In this document: positions 16,361-25,687 of the stretch, piece after piece
Layout: each line of letters starts with the position of its first letter
How positions within the stretch are numbered: the stretch's first letter is position 1
Source of the DNA: Terriglobia bacterium
GTDB taxonomy: Bacteria; Acidobacteriota; Terriglobia; Bryobacterales; Bryobacteraceae
Reading direction: 5' to 3'
Assembly (NCBI GenBank): GCA_021324615.1
Contig: JAJPIT010000120.1
Coordinates: forward strand, 1-34,119
DNA length: 34,119 nt
Notes under the pieces: generated by a model
The model's input: only the letters and a program-made list of their open reading frames with translations
Told to the model about the DNA's origin: nothing
The model's database searches: none
Translations under genes and position numbers: made by a program

Positions 16361-16453
16361 CGCCACAACCCGCTTTTCGGCGCCGTATTTAGCCTCCGCA
16401 GGCTAGCGATCGCAGTCCCTTCGTCTCGTCGAATGAAGTAGGAGTAAGTCGTA

Positions 16454-16942
16454 ATGAAATTCTCAACTCTCTTTCTTTCCGCGGCGCTCGGAGTGGGAAT
16501 GCTGGCCGCGCAAACCGCCACTCCGCCAGTCAGCGCCGCTCCGCAGGAAAACACGCAACGCACCGGACGGCAGAGGATGCTCCAGAGGCTCGCCTCGGAC
16601 CTGAATCTGACGCCGGATCAGCAGGCCAAGGCCAGACAAATTTTCGGCGAGTCCTGGCGGCAGCGCCGGGCGATCGCGCCCCAGCTCCGCGAGGAACGCA
16701 AGGCCATTCTCACGGCGATCAAATCGGATAACACCGCCGAGATCGAGCGTCTAATCCAGCGGAATTCGCAATTAAACGCGCAGGCCGCCGAAATTCACGC
16801 CAAGGCGATGGCCCGGTTCTACGCCATCCTGAATCCCCAGCAAAAGGCGAAGATGGATCAGAAGCTCGCGCGTTTGATGAACCCGATGGCGCCCGCCCGC
16901 CATGCGCGCCCGTCCGGGCAGCCCTCCGGCAGCCGCTCCTGA
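16454..16942 (+). CDS. Spy/CpxP-like periplasmic protein (copy 1)
   Basis: 162 aa. Signal peptide MKFSTLFLSAALGVGMLAA with cleavage near AAQ. The mature part is largely helical with LTxxQ-type motifs: 'DLNLTPDQQAKARQI' and 'ILNPQQKAKMDQKL', characteristic of the Spy/CpxP chaperone and metal-stress family. The C-terminus is Pro/Arg/Ser-rich. Members act as periplasmic chaperones or sensors in envelope stress. TAGGAG lies upstream of the ATG, at the long end of usual spacing. It is followed 69 bases later by a paralogue. No two-component or sigma-E gene is next to the pair. Confidence 0.82.
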   Translation: MKFSTLFLSAALGVGMLAAQTATPPVSAAPQENTQRTGRQRMLQRLASDLNLTPDQQAKARQIFGESWRQRRAIAPQLREERKAILTAIKSDNTAEIERLIQRNSQLNAQAAEIHAKAMARFYAILNPQQKAKMDQKLARLMNPMAPARHARPSGQPSGSRS

Positions 16943-17011
16943 TTCGCAGATTTCGCGTGTAATCCGGGCGGGGAGAGCACGCGTCAGGGAGAGGGAAGGA
17001 GAACAGACCCG

Positions 17012-17464
17012 ATGAAGGTTTGGCAAATCGCCCTCTCTCTGCCTCTTGTAGCATCGCTTTGGGCGCAGCCGCCGCAAGGCCGCCGCGGCCCCGCGAATCT
17101 GGAGAACATGCTCGCTCAGCGCTTAGGCCTGAACGCCACTCAGCAGAACATGTTGCACACCGCGCTCGAAGAGGAGCGGACGCAGATCCGGGGAATGATG
17201 CAGCAGAGGCAGGCGCTGCATCAGAGCCTGGTGGAAGCGATCAAGGCCGGCAACGCGGACCAGATCGACCAGGTAACCCAGCAGATCGCCTCCCTTGATC
17301 AACAAAGAAGCGCAATTCACGCCAAGGCCATGATGAAGTTCTACTCCGGGCTCACCGCCGATCAGAAGACCAAGGTCGGGCAGAACCTGGAAATGCTGCT
17401 CGGCCCGGGCCGCCTCGGCGGCGCCGCGCTGGCGCGTCCGCGGCGCACCCCGCCGCCCCAGTAA
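17012..17464 (+). CDS. Spy/CpxP-like periplasmic protein (copy 2)
   Basis: 150 aa. Signal peptide MKVWQIALSLPLVASLWA then QPPQGRRG. Helical, Gln-rich mature protein with 'RLGLNATQQNMLHTAL' and 'GLTADQKTKVGQNLEMLL' in place of the LTxxQ motifs. It is clearly paralogous to the gene before it: both share a central 'IHAKAM-x2-FY' block followed by a degenerate LTxxQ. AAGGAG precedes the ATG. Same strand and short spacing suggest an operon; the pair likely arose by tandem duplication, with divergence in both tails (this one ends in a Pro/Arg tail). Confidence 0.8.
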   Translation: MKVWQIALSLPLVASLWAQPPQGRRGPANLENMLAQRLGLNATQQNMLHTALEEERTQIRGMMQQRQALHQSLVEAIKAGNADQIDQVTQQIASLDQQRSAIHAKAMMKFYSGLTADQKTKVGQNLEMLLGPGRLGGAALARPRRTPPPQ

Positions 17465-17477
17465 TGGCCTGAGCCGG

Positions 17478-18371
17478 CTACGCGCTCAGATTGACCAGCA
17501 TCTTGTAAATCTGCTGTAGCGTGGCCCGGTCGTCAGCGGTGAACTGGCCAGCCTGCGCTTCCTGCTGCTGCTGCAAGTCGGTGCGGATCACGCTCACACC
17601 CATCAGCCCCGATTGCAGCATCTCATTCGGCAGCAGGTTTCGAACCGGCATCGGGCGCGGCGGGCGGGTATCGTTGAGCCCCGTCGGCGCCGGCGTCGCC
17701 ACCCACACCGGACCGTTCGCCGTGATCTGCCATTTTCCGGGCGCCCCGACGCCGTTGGCGTTCATCTGCGCCAGCAACTGGCCGGCATTGCACAAAATGC
17801 CGTTTACGTAAAAATCCCAGATCCGCCGCGGCTCATCGGCCGGATAGATAATCGGGAACGCCGCGTTGCCTGTCTCCTCGTTCAGATCGGTGCCGCCAAG
17901 GGAAGCCATCAGCGCCCGCGCATCCGCCTCCAGGCTGAGATAGGCAGGATTGATCACGGCTCCTCCGCTGGTGGCGTCCGTCGGGGCGATGGTGTAGGGC
18001 GGATAGGTCACCGCCCCCGGCAGATTCACCGAAGCGGCCTCAACAGCCGGGATCGTCAGCGGGACGATCTCCCAGCCGCTGGAGCCCGCGCTGACCACAT
18101 TGTAGGTCGCGGTGTTGGCGGGATTGGAAGTATCCACCGTCGTGTCGAACCAGCTTTTGGCCGGCCGCGTCGGATCCCACGCCGGAGCTTGAACGCCAAA
18201 CGCGGCGAGATAGCTCTGGCGGGTATAGGAAACAAAGAGCGCCAGCGACTGGATGCCGTAGCACTCCAGATCCGGCTGCGCGGGAATTACGGGTTGGCTG
18301 CTTGGTGTCATGCAACCGATGTGTCGCACGCCGCGGCTGGGACCGCCGCCGGGCTGAATCGCCAACGGCAT
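17478..18371 (-). CDS. Protein of unknown function (second gene of an unknown pair)
   Basis: 297 aa from the ATG at 18371; a TTG at 18380 is an alternative. Not recognised. No signal peptide or membrane helix; soluble. Notable segments are 'ECYGIQSLALFVSYTRQSYLAAFG', 'PAKSWFDTTVDTSNPANTATYNVV', 'AYLSLEADARALMASLGGTDLNEETGN', 'RRIWDFYVNGILCNAGQLLAQMNANGV', a Pro/Arg-rich stretch 'DTRPPRPMPVRNLLPNEML' and a C-terminal helix 'QFTADDRATLQQIYKMLVNLSA'. The composition (Ala, Asn, Pro, few charges) is typical of secreted or structural proteins, yet no Sec signal is seen. It follows another unknown gene by 45 bases on the same strand, probably as an operon. Confidence 0.6.
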   Translation of the reverse strand: MPLAIQPGGGPSRGVRHIGCMTPSSQPVIPAQPDLECYGIQSLALFVSYTRQSYLAAFGVQAPAWDPTRPAKSWFDTTVDTSNPANTATYNVVSAGSSGWEIVPLTIPAVEAASVNLPGAVTYPPYTIAPTDATSGGAVINPAYLSLEADARALMASLGGTDLNEETGNAAFPIIYPADEPRRIWDFYVNGILCNAGQLLAQMNANGVGAPGKWQITANGPVWVATPAPTGLNDTRPPRPMPVRNLLPNEMLQSGLMGVSVIRTDLQQQQEAQAGQFTADDRATLQQIYKMLVNLSA

Positions 18372-18416
18372 GATTCCCAAACCTGTTGCGCACCCTTCCC
18401 GGGCGGAAATCCCCTG

Positions 18417-19034
18417 CTACGAACCAGCCGACTCGCCCTTGAGCCACATCTCGGCCACCGGATCCGCCGCAATGTTGGTTCCGTTGGCGAACGCGGTGCT
18501 TACTTGGATCGATCCGGCCGGCGGGCGGTTGGGATTGTAGGAGTCTTGCCCCGGCATCGTAACGCCCGGCGCGACTCCCACGGACGGCTGAAGCGCCGAA
18601 GGAACCCATGTGTAGCCCTCTTCCTGCCGCTGGATCATGGTGGCCAGCGGGTCCCAGCCCCAAACCATGATCGGAACGTCGATCGAATAGCCTTCGCTCG
18701 CAAGCTGCTGCGCCAACTCTACTTTCTGATCGTCCGGAGCATACCGCAGCGCCTGTACCGCGGCCGGCTGCGATGCCCAATAGGCATCGGTCGGGGTTTC
18801 CGAGCTGGTCGCAGGCGGCGCCGGCGCGGCCGTTTGCGCGGCGGGTACCACCGCTGTTCCAGCGGGCACCACCGTCTTACCAGTTTGGGACCCATTTTCG
18901 AACAGTTCCGCGACGGTCTTCACCGCGGAGCTGAGCTGTTGCGAAAATTCGGGATTCGAGTGCGTCTTTATCGTCCTGGCGTTAATGAACTTTTCGGGAT
19001 TTACCAGGTGCGCGGCGTTACTTCCGATCAGCAT
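18417..19034 (-). CDS. Protein of unknown function (first gene of an unknown pair)
   Basis: 205 aa, not recognised. No signal peptide. Residues 1-50 are helical ('SNPEFSQQLSSAVKTVAELFENG'). Residues 52-82 form an Ala/Pro/Val/Thr linker. Residues 83-150 look like a compact domain: 'AYWASQPAAVQALRYA', 'DDQKVELAQQLASEGYSIDVPIMVWGWDP' and 'MIQRQEEGYTWVPSAL'. The tail is Pro/Asn-rich and ends 'DPVAEMWLKGE'. The ATG at 19034 has GGAGG upstream. The Trp- and Tyr-rich middle domain with a flexible linker suggests an extracellular or surface-exposed protein exported without a Sec signal, but this is inference. Confidence 0.6.
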   Translation of the reverse strand: MLIGSNAAHLVNPEKFINARTIKTHSNPEFSQQLSSAVKTVAELFENGSQTGKTVVPAGTAVVPAAQTAAPAPPATSSETPTDAYWASQPAAVQALRYAPDDQKVELAQQLASEGYSIDVPIMVWGWDPLATMIQRQEEGYTWVPSALQPSVGVAPGVTMPGQDSYNPNRPPAGSIQVSTAFANGTNIAADPVAEMWLKGESAGS

Positions 19035-19078
19035 TGGCGATCTTGCCTCCGCTGCCGGAACTGCACGCCGCGGGCCAG

Positions 19079-19909
19079 TTACTGAGCGGCCGGGGGCGCC
19101 CCGAATTTGATGGTGATCGGCAGAACGCGATCGAACGGCTCCGCGATCAGCCGCAGCGTGAAGGAGGCGGGCGGCTGCGGCGCTTCCTTGGGATCGAAGC
19201 GCACTTTGATTGTCGCCGTTTCGCCCGCCGGCACGTCGGATTTGTCGAGTTCGGCGGTCAAACCGGGCATCTTCGCCGTCGGATCAAGGTAAATCTTGAT
19301 GGTTCCCCCTTCGTTGTTGTGAAAAACAATCTGCTCCGATGAGGCTTTGTCCAGAGGAAGCACCAGCTCCGTCTTATCGAGCACGGGCTGCTGCTGTTGC
19401 TGCTTCAAGATCTCTTGGGCGCGGCGCCTCAAAGCTTCCGGGCTCAGATCGGGGGCGTTTTGCGCACCGCCGCTTCGGGCGACACTCGGATCTGAAGGAC
19501 CCATCGGCGTCGCCCACCTGCTGCGCTGATCTTCGTACCACACCCACTTGCCATCCTCGATCTTCCATTTGGTGTGCATCGGGACGGCGACCACGGTCTC
19601 CGGAAAATCATAGCGGGGTTTCCAGATGCGCTGGCCGGTCAGATCGACTTCGGCATGCGTGTCGTCGATGAATTTGATGCTGTCGATCTTGAAGGACTTG
19701 AACTGCACTTTTTGCGTGGCGAAATAATATTCCTTGGTGTCCTCGGCCACCATCTCATAGGCCTTGCTGAACTTGCCGTCCACGTGGTACTGGAAAAATT
19801 CATTCACGCGGGCCCGCAGCGCCTGCTCGGCTTCGGGCGAAGGCGTTTTGCTGTCGGATTGGGCAAATGCGGCGATAGGCAAAAGAAGCCATGCGGCGAA
19901 AGAGCGCAT
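19079..19909 (-). CDS. Exported protein with C-terminal Ig-like region
   Basis: 276 aa from the ATG at 19909, chosen for its excellent AAGGAG SD and the signal peptide MRSFAAWLLLPIAAFA (then QSDSK). An extension to 20005 is rejected. N-terminal half: 'RARVNEFFQYHVDGKFSKAYEMVAEDTKEYYF', then strands ending 'TKWKIEDGKWVWYED', resembling NTF2-like/SnoaL-type folds. A Gln-rich helical linker (about 170-195) follows. The C-terminal third, 'SSEQIVFHNNEGGTIKIYLDP' to 'VPAGETATIKVRFDPKEAPQPP', resembles DUF1573/HYDIN-type Ig-like domains. Function unknown; periplasmic or surface scaffold is plausible. Confidence 0.8.
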   Translation of the reverse strand: MRSFAAWLLLPIAAFAQSDSKTPSPEAEQALRARVNEFFQYHVDGKFSKAYEMVAEDTKEYYFATQKVQFKSFKIDSIKFIDDTHAEVDLTGQRIWKPRYDFPETVVAVPMHTKWKIEDGKWVWYEDQRSRWATPMGPSDPSVARSGGAQNAPDLSPEALRRRAQEILKQQQQQPVLDKTELVLPLDKASSEQIVFHNNEGGTIKIYLDPTAKMPGLTAELDKSDVPAGETATIKVRFDPKEAPQPPASFTLRLIAEPFDRVLPITIKFGAPPAAQ

Positions 19910-20057
19910 ATGAATCTCCTTGTTCAGGGTAGCATCCGGCCGAGGCGGGTTACAGCCGTTACAAAGTTGACGCAAAACCCCGTCCCCGCGTGCAAGATTC
20001 CCCACTCCGCGGAGATGTTGAAACGGAATTCAAGCCAAAAGGGGCGGATTTTTCGAA

Positions 20058-20792
20058 TCAGCCCCGCGGTTCCCGTTTCTGACGCCGTCTTCTCCACTCG
20101 AACAGCACGATTCCCGCCGCCACGCTCACGTTCAGCGACGCGATCCCGCCCGACATCGGAATGCGCACCAGAAAGTCGCAGTGCCGGGAAACCTGATCGT
20201 GCAGGCCGCGGCCTTCTCCGCCAAGCACGATGGCCGTGGGATCCGTATATTCGATCTCGGCGTATTCCTGCCTGCCGCGCTCGTCCAGGCCGTAAATCCA
20301 GTAGCCGCGCTTCTTCAAATCTTCCAGAGCACGATTGATATTCCCCACGCGCACTACCGGGAGATAGGCCAGCGCGCCGGCGGCGGCTTTGGCGGCCACA
20401 TCGGTCAGCGGCGCGGCGCGGCGTTCCGGGATCACCACCGCCGCGGCGCCAGCCGCCTGCGCAGTCCGAATAATCGCCCCGAGGTTGTGCGGATCCTCGA
20501 CGCCGTCGAGAATTACGTGCAATCCTCGCTGCGCGGTGGTTTCTTCAAGCGTCGCGTATTTTTCGACGGCTCCGAACGCCACGACGCCCTGATGCGCGGC
20601 GGTGCCTGCTGCGCGATCGAGCGCCTGGCGCGTCTCGAAACGCAACGGGATGCCGCGCTCCCGGCACAGATCGATCAGTTCCTGTAGCCGCGGACCGCCG
20701 GCTCCTTTCGCGATCAAAACACGGTCAATCGGACGGCCCGCGCGCAACGCTTCCCGGACGGGATGGATTCCGGCCAGCGGAGACATTATCAT
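20058..20792 (-). CDS. rlmB: TrmH/RlmB-family 23S rRNA 2'-O-methyltransferase
   Basis: SpoU/TrmH-family SAM-dependent methyltransferase; RlmB 2'-O-methylates G2251 of 23S rRNA. 244 aa, the usual size. The N-terminal substrate-binding part 'GIHPVREALRAGRPIDRVLIAKGA' is followed by the three SPOUT motifs with the trefoil knot: 'HNLGAIIRTAQAAGAAAVVIPERR', 'AIVLGGEGRGL' and 'RIPMSGGIASLNVSVAAGIVLFEW'. ATG codons at 20792 and 20786 are both possible (M-I-M). No SD is visible. It is divergent from the MerR-like gene with only 11 bases between start codons, so the two promoters must overlap the opposing genes. Confidence 0.93.
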   Translation of the reverse strand: MIMSPLAGIHPVREALRAGRPIDRVLIAKGAGGPRLQELIDLCRERGIPLRFETRQALDRAAGTAAHQGVVAFGAVEKYATLEETTAQRGLHVILDGVEDPHNLGAIIRTAQAAGAAAVVIPERRAAPLTDVAAKAAAGALAYLPVVRVGNINRALEDLKKRGYWIYGLDERGRQEYAEIEYTDPTAIVLGGEGRGLHDQVSRHCDFLVRIPMSGGIASLNVSVAAGIVLFEWRRRRQKREPRG

Positions 20793-20803
20793 AAGGGTAC
20801 GTC

Positions 20804-21229
20804 ATGAGCGCGCCTCGAAACGCGCCGGGCTCAAAGGGCGACCCCAAAGGGACCCTTCCGACGCTCGAAATCCCCGATAAGCTTTATTTCCGCATCGGGG
20901 AAGTCGCGCGTCTGGCCGGCATCAAACCGTACGTGCTGCGATTCTGGGAAACCGAGTTCCCCTCGCTCGGCCCGCGAAAATCGGGCACCGGCCACCGTCT
21001 CTACCGCCGCAAGGACGTGGAGTTGGTGCTGGAAATCAAGCGCCTGCTCTATGAGAAGCGGTACACCATCGAGGGCGCGCGCAAAATGCTCGAATCGCGG
21101 GGAAAGACGGAGCCACGGCCCGCCAAATCGGCCCGCGCCAAGGCGCAGGCGGCGCTGTTTGACGATTCCGCCTCGATCCTGGAAAACGTGCGTAAAGAGC
21201 TGCAATCGCTGGCCGAGATGTTGAAATAG
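20804..21229 (+). CDS. MerR-family transcriptional regulator
   Basis: 141 aa. A short basic N-terminal extension (about 1-26) precedes a typical MerR winged helix-turn-helix: 'YFRIGEVARLAGIKPYVLRFWETEFPSL', 'RLYRRKDVELVLEIKRLLYEKRYTIEGARKML' (about 29-97). The C-terminal part is an Ala/Lys linker and one helix 'SILENVRKELQSLAEMLK', too short for a separate effector domain and without metal-binding Cys residues. The subgroup with 'LRFWETEFP' is widespread beside housekeeping genes; its targets are not known to me. It sits 97 bases upstream of flbD, and the likely sigma-28 promoter lies in that gap, so it need not be part of the flagellar operon. Confidence 0.9.
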   Translation: MSAPRNAPGSKGDPKGTLPTLEIPDKLYFRIGEVARLAGIKPYVLRFWETEFPSLGPRKSGTGHRLYRRKDVELVLEIKRLLYEKRYTIEGARKMLESRGKTEPRPAKSARAKAQAALFDDSASILENVRKELQSLAEMLK

Positions 21230-21259
21230 ATACAACCGTTTTCCGGCTCCGGCGCACCC

Positions 21260-21286
21260 TCAAATCCCGGCCCCGCGCGCCGATAA
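21260..21286 (+). promoter_or_regulatory. Sigma-28 (FliA)-type promoter before flbD-motA-motB
   Basis: GCCGATAA at 21279-21286 is an exact match to the FliA -10 element. Fifteen bases upstream, TCAA (21260-21263) matches three of four bases of the TAAA -35 core, at the canonical TAAA-N15-GCCGATAA spacing. Transcription should begin near 21293, giving a leader of about 34 bases ahead of the flbD ATG at 21327. Confidence 0.75.
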
Positions 21287-21326
21287 GGCCCCTTTGAGGG
21301 ATCTCCCCGGCGGGAGCCGCTCCGCG

Positions 21327-21530
21327 ATGATTCAACTTACACGCATTAACCATATCCCCCTGATTCTGAACGCGGACCTCATCGAACACATCGAAACGAC
21401 GCCGGACACGGTCATCAGCCTGACCAACGGGCAGAAATTCATGGTGCTCGAATCGACCCAGGAGATTATCCACAAGGTGATCGAATACCGCCGCTCGATC
21501 CAGCAGCCGGCGCCGGAGACCAAAGAGTAG
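21327..21530 (+). CDS. flbD: FlbD-family flagellar protein
   Basis: 67-aa small protein of the FlbD family (not the Caulobacter FlbD regulator), a family that co-occurs with motA/motB in many Gram-positive, spirochaete and acidobacterial genomes. The sequence 'MIQLTRINHIPLILNADLIEHIETTPDTVISLTNGQKFMVLES' with 'IIHKVIEYRRSI' at the end is typical. The start is the ATG at 21327 with GGGAG about 10 bases upstream; the in-frame reading from 21294 adds 11 unrelated residues. Its stop is immediately followed by the motA ATG. Its exact molecular role is not established. Confidence 0.88.
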   Translation: MIQLTRINHIPLILNADLIEHIETTPDTVISLTNGQKFMVLESTQEIIHKVIEYRRSIQQPAPETKE

Positions 21531-22424
21531 ATGGCCGAGGCAATCAAAGCGGACACAGCCCAGCCGCCCAAGGCCGGAAAAGCGAAAGCCAAGGCCGGCG
21601 CCCGGGTGGATATCGCCTCGATCGGCGGCCTGGGGCTCGCTTTCGGCGGGATTCTCGGAGGCTTGCTGATCGAAGGCGGCAAGCTGAAAGATGTGGCGCA
21701 GTTCACCGCCGCCATGATCGTGCTCGGCGGCACCATCGGCGCGGTGATGATCTCGACGCCTCTCCCTGTGGTGATCGGCGCGGCCAAACGATTCGCGGGC
21801 GTATTTTGCGACCGCCACAAGCCCATGAACGAAGTGCTGGAGCAGGTGATCGGCTACGCGACCAAGGCTCGCAAGAACGGGCTGGTCTCGCTCGAACACG
21901 AAGCCGAACAGATTCAGGATCCGTTTTTGAAGAAAGCGTTGAATCTGGCGGTGGATGGAACGGATTTGCAGGAGCTGCGCAAAATGCTGGAGCTGGAAAT
22001 GGAGATCGAGGAGCAGCACCTCGAAGCCGAGGCCAAAGTCTTTGAAAGCGCGGGCGGCTATGCGCCGACCGTGGGCATCATCGGCGCGGTGCTCGGCTTG
22101 ATTCAGGTGATGAAAAATCTGGCGAATATCGAGGAGGTCGGCCACGGCATCGCGGTGGCGTTCGTGGCCACCGTCTACGGCGTGGGCGCGGCGAACCTGC
22201 TGTTTCTTCCGGCCGCCAGCAAAATCAAGGCGCGCTTCGCCGAGGAGACGCACCGCAAGGAACTGATCGTCGAGGCCGTTTCGGGAATCGTCGAGGGCTT
22301 GAACCCCAAACTGATCCGCATGAAGCTGGAAGCCTTCGCTCCGCCCGGACCGGCAAAGAAGGCGGCCGCCGCGAAGGAAAATGCCGGATCCGCCAAAGCC
22401 AAGCCGGAAGCGGTGAAGGCCTAG
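21531..22424 (+). CDS. motA: Flagellar motor stator protein MotA
   Basis: MotA forms the ring of the MotA5B2 stator and couples ion flow to flagellar rotation at the inner membrane. 297 aa with four hydrophobic segments: about 28-48 ('IASIGGLGLAFGGILGGLL'), 57-78, 178-198 ('APTVGIIGAVLGLIQVM') and 206-228. The conserved 'GGYAPTVGIIGAVLGLI' and the cytoplasmic loop with charged helices 'QELRKMLELEMEIEEQHLE' match the family. There is an Ala/Lys-rich N-terminal extension of about 25 residues and a similar C-terminal tail not seen in E. coli MotA. The ATG abuts the flbD stop and motB starts two bases after the motA stop. Confidence 0.95.
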   Translation: MAEAIKADTAQPPKAGKAKAKAGARVDIASIGGLGLAFGGILGGLLIEGGKLKDVAQFTAAMIVLGGTIGAVMISTPLPVVIGAAKRFAGVFCDRHKPMNEVLEQVIGYATKARKNGLVSLEHEAEQIQDPFLKKALNLAVDGTDLQELRKMLELEMEIEEQHLEAEAKVFESAGGYAPTVGIIGAVLGLIQVMKNLANIEEVGHGIAVAFVATVYGVGAANLLFLPAASKIKARFAEETHRKELIVEAVSGIVEGLNPKLIRMKLEAFAPPGPAKKAAAAKENAGSAKAKPEAVKA

Positions 22425-22426
22425 CG

Positions 22427-24264
<1,838 letters not shown>

Positions 24265-24277
24265 CGGGCTCCCGTAT

Positions 24278-25675
24278 TCATGCCCGGCGGCTTCCGGATT
24301 CAGCAGGCCGCAAGAGGTGTTTTTGCACCTTGCCCAGGGCGTTGCGCGGCAGTTTTTCGATCACTTCGAAGCGGCGCGGAACTTTGAAGGACGCCAGATT
24401 TTCGCGGCACCGCGCCTCCAGCTCCGCCACCTCTACCTCGCGCGCCAGCACGATATAGGCCACGGGGACCTCGCCGCGCAGGCGGTCCGCCGCGCCGACT
24501 ACCGCGGCCTCGGCCACTTCCGGCTGCTCCATCAAAAACTCCTCGATCTCCCGGGGATAAATGTTAAAGCCTCCGGAGATGATCAGATCACTGCGCCGTC
24601 CGCGGAGGGTGTAGTAGCCGTCCTCGCTTCGCTCGGCGAGATCGCCGGTTTTGAACCATCCATCCTCGAAGGCGGCGCGCGTGGCGTCCTCGCGCCTCCA
24701 ATATCCGGAAAATACGTTGGGACCCTTGACCCACAGCTCGCCCGTTTCGTCCAGGCGCACGGAGACTCCGGGCAGCGGCAGCCCGACCGTTCCCGCGCGG
24801 CGCTCGCCCGCGTAAGGATTCGAAATATTCATGAGCGTTTCCGACATTCCGTAGCGCTCTAAAATCGTGTGGCCGAAGCGCGCGCGAAAATCCTCGAGCA
24901 CCTGCGCGGGCAGCGGCGCCGATCCGGAAACGAACAGCCGCATCTTCGCCCCGATGGCCCGCGCCGTCTCCGGCGGCGTCTCGAGCAGGCGGACGTACAT
25001 GGTCGGCACGCCAAAAAACAAAGTGGGCTCGAATTGTTTGAAGTGATCGATCGCCGTGGCGTGATCGAAGCGTTCGAGCAGGCGCATGCGGCATCCGGAG
25101 ATGAGCCAGCAATGCACGCCGTTGCCGAGCGCGTGCACATGAAACAGCGGCAGCGCCAGCAGGAACCGGTCGCGCTCGGTGATCTGCCAGCAGGCCGTCA
25201 GATTCACGCCGTTGGCCGCAAAATTGTTGTGCGAAAGGATGGCTCCCTTGGAAGCGCCGGTGGTGCCGGAAGTGTAAACCAGGGCCGCCGGCGCGTCGCC
25301 GTCCAGATGCGGAAAATTCGCGGCCGGCTCGGTTTCCGAGCTCAGCCCGGCCAGATCCTTCTCGGTGACGAAAAGCTTCGGCTCCGCGTCGGACAGGATG
25401 TGGGAAACTTCGCGCCCGCGATACAGAATATTGACGGGAACGAAGATTACGCCCAGCTTGACGCAGGCCAGAAACAGATCGATCATCTCGATCCGGTTGG
25501 CAAGCTGAACGCATAAGCGATCGCCCTGCGCCAGCCCGCGGTTTTGCAGAGCGCGCGCCATGCGATCGGCGCGGGCGCCGATCTCGCCGAAGGTGTATTC
25601 GCGGCCGGCCCATTCGAGGCCGGCGATATCGGCGCGAGCCTTTATCGAAAGATCGAAGAGTTGATTGAGGTTCAC
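24278..25675 (-). CDS. AMP-forming acyl-CoA synthetase, MatB/ACSF3-like
   Basis: 465-aa ANL-superfamily enzyme that adenylates a carboxylic acid and transfers it to CoA. Core motifs: 'YTSGTTGASKG' (134-144), 'ERYGMSET' (273-280), 'GWFKTGDLAE' (339-348), 'RRSDLIISGGFNIYP' (360-374) and the catalytic Lys449 in 'PRNALGKVQK'. The short length and 'NISNPYAGERRAGTVGLPLPGVSVR' closely resemble malonyl-CoA/methylmalonyl-CoA synthetases (MatB, ACSF3), so a dicarboxylate substrate is likely but not certain. The start is a GTG at 25675, 12 bases after the stop of the M1 peptidase, so the two are probably in one operon. It converges on gap with a 13-base gap. Confidence 0.85.
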   Translation of the reverse strand: MNLNQLFDLSIKARADIAGLEWAGREYTFGEIGARADRMARALQNRGLAQGDRLCVQLANRIEMIDLFLACVKLGVIFVPVNILYRGREVSHILSDAEPKLFVTEKDLAGLSSETEPAANFPHLDGDAPAALVYTSGTTGASKGAILSHNNFAANGVNLTACWQITERDRFLLALPLFHVHALGNGVHCWLISGCRMRLLERFDHATAIDHFKQFEPTLFFGVPTMYVRLLETPPETARAIGAKMRLFVSGSAPLPAQVLEDFRARFGHTILERYGMSETLMNISNPYAGERRAGTVGLPLPGVSVRLDETGELWVKGPNVFSGYWRREDATRAAFEDGWFKTGDLAERSEDGYYTLRGRRSDLIISGGFNIYPREIEEFLMEQPEVAEAAVVGAADRLRGEVPVAYIVLAREVEVAELEARCRENLASFKVPRRFEVIEKLPRNALGKVQKHLLRPAESGSRRA

Positions 25676-25687
25676 GGGATTTCCCGG

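Noticed and set aside
16390-16405. TAGCCT/AGGCTA hairpin after the alpha/beta-hydrolase gene
   Set aside because: A six-bp stem with no following T-run; too weak to call as a terminator or operator.
17613-19085. 490-aa plus-strand open frame
   Set aside because: It lies antisense to the two unknown minus-strand genes, is Arg/Gly/His-rich as expected of a GC-rich shadow frame, has no ribosome-binding site and shows no family-like blocks.
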